Shown here one piece after another: positions 5,651 to 8,976 of a stretch of DNA of 8,976 nt; the first letter of the stretch is position 1, and the number at the start of each line of letters is the position of its first letter. Position numbers and translations under genes: made by a program. Origin of the DNA: Deltaproteobacteria bacterium (GTDB lineage: Bacteria; Desulfobacterota; DSM-4660; Desulfatiglandales; Desulfatiglandaceae); contig QMLZ01000118.1 of NCBI GenBank assembly GCA_003646995.1, forward strand, positions 1-8,976, written 5' to 3'. Below the pieces are notes generated by a model. That model saw only the letters and a program-made list of their open reading frames with translations. It was not told the origin of the DNA and made no database searches.

Positions 5651-6069
5651 GTCATGAATTAGCCCATAACATAAGGGGCCACATAAAAATGAAGAAGAAA
5701 AACAGTCTGCTAGGAGGAATTTTTGGTTTCCTTCTTGACATGATGATCGCTGCAAAATATGGGCTCAATACTGGCGGCGAGTACACAAAAATAGGGATGG
5801 CCAAAGGCGGAATGGTCTATTCAATAGATATGGAGAAAGAGGCAGATTATGTGGGGTTGTATATACTTGCATTATCAGGATACGATATTGAGGAAGTGCC
5901 GAATGTGTTCCGAAAATTAGGCGCTGCACACCCTAAGAATATCGAGGCAAAATATGCTACTTCTCATCCTTCAACTCCTGAGAGATTTATAGCAATGGAA
6001 AAAACTGTAGAAGAGATTAAAGAAAAAATGGAGAAGGGTTTGCCACTTTTACCTGAAGAAAAACAGTGA
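5608..6069 (+). CDS. C-terminal part: M48 zinc metallopeptidase catalytic domain
   Basis: The frame is open from 5560, and the first usable start is ATG 5608, preceded by GAAAGG (5598-5603). This gives 153 residues. Zinc motif HELAH is at residues 16-20, with H16 and H20 as ligands and E17 as the general base. The third ligand is E78 in EKEADYVG. A hydrophobic stretch (about 34-52) follows the active-site helix. HPSTPERFIAMEK near the end is the usual M48 C-terminal motif. Made alone, this piece would lack signal and PDZ and so stay in the cytoplasm; made by a -1 frameshift, it would be part of the full exported protease. M48 lipoprotein proteases are known for quality control of outer-membrane proteins. 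Confidence 0.65.
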   Translation: MRLFHNETELAAIISHELAHNIRGHIKMKKKNSLLGGIFGFLLDMMIAAKYGLNTGGEYTKIGMAKGGMVYSIDMEKEADYVGLYILALSGYDIEEVPNVFRKLGAAHPKNIEAKYATSHPSTPERFIAMEKTVEEIKEKMEKGLPLLPEEKQ

Positions 6070-6295
6070 AATAGGTGGCACTGATTTACTAGTGCAAATT
6101 AAACTTTACTCCTGGCCCACACGGAGGCTGACTACAATGGCTTTCCTCCAGGAGCTTATTTGTCACTCCTCCTAAAAAGACATCATAACATAGAATTACT
6201 CAACGAAGTAGAGACGAAAAAGCAAGTTGCCATTTAACCATGAGGACACCGCACACAAAAGTGCGAAAGATTTTATACGTTATCGAGTGACTTAA
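6070..6295. other. Convergent intergenic region with several small hairpins
   Basis: This lies between the ends of two convergent genes. It holds three inverted repeats: GCACT/AGTGC (6078-6095), CTCCTGG/CCAGGAG with a 32-base loop (6109-6154) and CGCAC/GTGCG (6250-6265). None is followed by a convincing T-run on either strand, so I do not call a definite intrinsic terminator, though a shared two-way terminator would be expected here. Confidence 0.35.
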
Positions 6296-8512
6296 CTAAT
6301 ATCGCGGTTGTTTCAGGAGTTTTGTCCTCGCGACATGGGCCACATAGAGTGCCTTGAGGATATCTGTTCCCCAGCCATATTCTCCGGCGAAGCTGGACCT
6401 CAAGTGATTCACTGCAGCAGCAATCTCATCAGGATTGTTGGTTTGAAACGCCAAAAGAGATCCTTCAATCTCTTCGTAGATATCAATCAGAAGTTCGGAT
6501 AACCAATATTCTCCTGTCTCATCCTTATAGGGATCATGCACGAATAAGAATTCGTTATATTTGTCCAGTTGGATATCTTTATTCAACGATACTGTTCCTT
6601 GATCGACTAGATCGAAGGCTTCCCGAACATATGGGAGCAGAGATGCATGAATATAAATCCTGGGTAAGATTATGCAAATATTTTCGAGAAATGATTGTAA
6701 ATCCATGTCTTGTGCCATGTATAATGTATCTTGGAAGTCTTCAAGTGCCTTAAAAAGCTGTAGGATGTCATCTTTTATTTTCGACTCTCCATTCGTCAGT
6801 CTTTCGTATATTTCCGGATATCTGTCAGTGTAACTATAATTCGTAAGATCATCTCCATTCAAGAAACGATCAAAGATATATTGGGCTTCGACAATTTGAT
6901 GTTCAGGAACACATATGACCCTCCACTGACTGGGACTTGCACCGGCGCTATCTGTACCGTCATATGTGATTCTCCATTTTATGTGGGGCGCAACCTCTTG
7001 TAAGTATTCTATAGCCTTGGCATACTCATATGTATGTTCATTTTCTTCGTCTGGGTCATAGCCCATAGATTCCAACACATTATAGTCTTCCGAGCCCTCA
7101 ATTATTTCCCATCTATAACAATGTCTTTCCTCATCCGCCTCTAACTCAAAAGATAGCATAGATACTTTTTCAAAGTCTCTCTCAAGCGAGGATTTTCCAC
7201 AGCTAGGCGGAGGCTGGTCCTCTCCATTTATAATGTCACGCGGGCTACTCAGATTACTAAGCACAAAAATTTCCTGGTTATCAGGGTCTAGCACCTGATT
7301 TTTGCCCATTCTTATGTGCAAACCTCTTCTTTTTAATTCTTCAAGAAGCAACTGATCGTCTTCGTAAGTGCTATCTCGGATGTCCGAAAGTGAGGTCATG
7401 GCTTTATAAATGATCTTAAAGGCGTCATCAGAATATTCTTCAAGATTTCGGGCAAGGACCTCGTCAAGAACTGTAGAAGCGCACTTCTCGTCCTCTGGAT
7501 CGCCCGACATTGCTAGCGCTGCCAAAATAGATACCAACATATCTTTAGCAGCATACTGAGTCAGCATTTCAAGATAGCCTCTAGCCAAAGTCTTCAGTTC
7601 TGTGGGACGGTTTGTCAGGATCACTTGGTTAGTGTAAAAGAACAGAGCTTGATCAACATGCCCATTTATTACCGCGTCCGCGAATCGCAATGCCAAAAGA
7701 AAGTGACTTTGATCCTTTGTGAAGCGAAGCGCTTCTTCTAGATACACGGAGACACGCTGCTTGGTTTTCGCAGGAAGAGTATGGGTTCCTATCCATTCAA
7801 GAGCCCTAATTTGTGAATCCTCAGTACCTTCGTAGAGGATATCTATTAATGCCTCGTAAGGGTTATCCAAAGGACCTGCTAGAGAGCTCAACGCTTTTAG
7901 TAGAAGATTGAGATACCTGGCATTAGACAAATGGTGCCGCCCCTGCGAGAAGAGGTTAGGTTGGGATTGCCAACCAACAATAATATCAGGACCGAAATAA
8001 TCGTTGATCTCAGACAGGATTAATAACACAAAGTTATCAACATGTTTTCTAGCATATGATAGCTTAGATCCAAGGGTAGCTATTTCCTCTAGGGCTCTTG
8101 TCCGGACGCCTAAGTCTCCATCCAAGAGTTCTCTGGGTAACCGCTGAATACATTCCTGCATGTAAGCCGCTTGACGCTTTTCAAGTTCACGAAGACGGGT
8201 ATTGTAACCCTTAAAGGATAAATAGATGACTCCAACAACCCAAGCTAGTAAATAAAGATACCCTAGTTCTTCAAAAGCTGATAAATGTATGCTTTCACTG
8301 TTTGGTAATCGAATCCCCATTGACTCTGCCCATGAAATGCCAAAGTATATCCACAATATTCCCAATACCCACGGTAGAAAAGTCGGGAATATTTCTAAGA
8401 TCCAAAACCTGCTCTGTTTCTCTGATAGTCCCTCTATCCAGAACAATAGATCTGCTAACTTGTAAAATACAACAAAAGAACCTGCACCGAATATGCTGTG
8501 GAGTAAAAGCAT
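6296..8512 (-). CDS. Large membrane-anchored helical protein of unknown function
   Basis: I do not recognise this 738-aa protein. The start ATG (complement of 8510-8512) has AGAGGA on the minus strand at 8518-8523, six bases away. Three hydrophobic segments lie at about 5-26, 41-61 and 83-101. The basic stretch after the third (KGYNTRLRELEKR) suggests the remaining ~635 residues are cytoplasmic. That part is mainly helical; GDLGVRTRALEEIATLG (about 132-148) and a similar DSQIRALEWIGT segment have the D-x-x-VR-x-x-AL look of HEAT-type repeats. A central stretch (about residues 430-510) is strongly acidic and polar. SCGKSS is not a Walker A motif. No catalytic signature was found, so a scaffold or sensor role is possible but only inferred. 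It stands alone on its strand, with base composition like the M48 locus. Confidence 0.7.
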   Translation of the reverse strand: MLLLHSIFGAGSFVVFYKLADLLFWIEGLSEKQSRFWILEIFPTFLPWVLGILWIYFGISWAESMGIRLPNSESIHLSAFEELGYLYLLAWVVGVIYLSFKGYNTRLRELEKRQAAYMQECIQRLPRELLDGDLGVRTRALEEIATLGSKLSYARKHVDNFVLLILSEINDYFGPDIIVGWQSQPNLFSQGRHHLSNARYLNLLLKALSSLAGPLDNPYEALIDILYEGTEDSQIRALEWIGTHTLPAKTKQRVSVYLEEALRFTKDQSHFLLALRFADAVINGHVDQALFFYTNQVILTNRPTELKTLARGYLEMLTQYAAKDMLVSILAALAMSGDPEDEKCASTVLDEVLARNLEEYSDDAFKIIYKAMTSLSDIRDSTYEDDQLLLEELKRRGLHIRMGKNQVLDPDNQEIFVLSNLSSPRDIINGEDQPPPSCGKSSLERDFEKVSMLSFELEADEERHCYRWEIIEGSEDYNVLESMGYDPDEENEHTYEYAKAIEYLQEVAPHIKWRITYDGTDSAGASPSQWRVICVPEHQIVEAQYIFDRFLNGDDLTNYSYTDRYPEIYERLTNGESKIKDDILQLFKALEDFQDTLYMAQDMDLQSFLENICIILPRIYIHASLLPYVREAFDLVDQGTVSLNKDIQLDKYNEFLFVHDPYKDETGEYWLSELLIDIYEEIEGSLLAFQTNNPDEIAAAVNHLRSSFAGEYGWGTDILKALYVAHVARTKLLKQPRY

Positions 8513-8976
8513 CGATGTCCTCTAGTATGTTCGTCCTGTATCCCTTAGGCGAATGTGAGAGACAAATGGACTCTTTACACTAGCGCCCCCGATCTCTGAC
8601 GTTGGCCTCTTACTCTCCTAAAGTGCGACCTTTGTGGTAATACCAATCCACGCTCCATTTTTATATCTTGCATAATAACAAACAATGATCTTTAATCTTG
8701 ACTGCGCAGGTGAAAATAATTTTCAGGCTTTAGACTGCAAGGGATATTTACTTCTCCAAATTGGAATGGCTCACTATCATTAAGGCGCTCTTCCATGCTT
8801 ACTTACACTAGAACTTCAGATGCTTTTATCTAGGCTTGCTCACGGTGTATCTGTCGCGATCACAGGTTTTGAATGATGATATGATATAGCAACCAATCAT
8901 AGAAGGCCTTTACATCTAATCTCGGCTCCAATTTTGTAAGAATACCAAGCTATCTTTTTAGTGTCTCTTTTTCCCG
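8513..8976. other. Gene-free right end
   Basis: No supported gene is present in these 464 bases; all frames are short. The near part is the leader of the minus-strand membrane-protein gene. It has an 11-bp dyad TGGTA-A-TACCA (8635-8645) and a 15-bp perfect palindrome TGAAAATAATTTTCA (8711-8725), either of which could be a protein-binding site. A TATAAA on the minus strand (8660-8665) lacks a partner -35 at proper spacing. No RNA gene or repeat array is visible. Confidence 0.4.

Larger units (their letters stand above)
4964..6069 (+). pseudogene. PDZ-M48 lipoprotein metallopeptidase, split by a 5-bp duplication
   Basis: The two frames together encode one protein of about 367 residues: a lipoprotein signal, a PDZ domain and an M48 zinc peptidase domain. 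The first frame (4964-5650) runs through the PDZ domain to SDQVN, then becomes nonsense. The second frame carries on with ADGKKVYVTKGIMRLFHNE from 5572. TAATG is duplicated at 5557-5566; deleting one copy gives VNAWADGKKVYVTKG, the segment expected in M48 proteins. The break falls just before the catalytic helix, so the first-frame product lacks the active site. A slippery A AAA AAG at 5581-5587, or reinitiation at ATG 5608, could still yield catalytic-domain protein. Everything else, including zinc ligands and C-terminus, looks intact, so the lesion appears recent, rescued, or a sequencing or assembly error. Confidence 0.75.

Noticed and set aside
6109..6154. CTCCTGG/CCAGGAG inverted repeat as an intrinsic terminator
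   Set aside because: The loop is 32 bases and no T-run follows; too weak to call.
8660..8688. Minus-strand TATAAA as a promoter for the large membrane protein
   Set aside because: The best -35 (TTGTTT) is only 14 bases away, too close, and normal spacing gives no match.
1..8976. CRISPR array, tRNA, rRNA or complete insertion sequence
   Set aside because: No regularly spaced repeats, cloverleaf-like segment, rRNA-like sequence or transposase frame was seen on either strand.

Overview
This window joins two unlike segments. The left part (about 190-4200) is a tightly packed plus-strand gene train of the kind found in integrative elements, plasmids and prophage-like islands. It starts with a 65-aa AlpA/excisionase-type winged HTH protein. 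A large TOPRIM plus P-loop ATPase primase-helicase follows, then a TubC-N-like protein with a Cys/His cluster and several small helical proteins. Starts and stops overlap throughout, so it reads as one translationally coupled operon. No integrase, relaxase or terminase lies inside the window, so the type of element cannot be decided here.

The middle (about 4200-4963) is AT-richer and holds no convincing gene. It contains several short palindromes and one near-consensus sigma-70 promoter (TTGACA-N17-TATATT) with no gene behind it. It could be an element edge or decayed DNA.

The right part (about 4964-8512) has a different base composition and two convergent loci. The first encodes a lipoprotein-type M48 zinc metallopeptidase with an N-terminal PDZ domain. 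It is broken into two frames by a perfect 5-bp tandem duplication (TAATG TAATG, 5557-5566); removing one copy restores the expected VNAWADGKKVYVTKG segment. Just downstream, an A AAA AAG heptamer sits in exactly the register at which a -1 slip would return ribosomes to the metallopeptidase frame. The locus is therefore either a young pseudogene or one that may be rescued by frameshifting. The second locus, on the minus strand, encodes a 738-aa protein with three N-terminal membrane segments and a long helical cytoplasmic region of unknown function. The last 460 bases hold no gene I can support.

The lipobox and the periplasm-facing PDZ-M48 architecture point to a Gram-negative bacterium. The style of the replication module would fit Desulfobacterota or a neighbouring lineage, but that is only a weak guess from general resemblance. 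I found no CRISPR array, tRNA, rRNA or complete insertion sequence.
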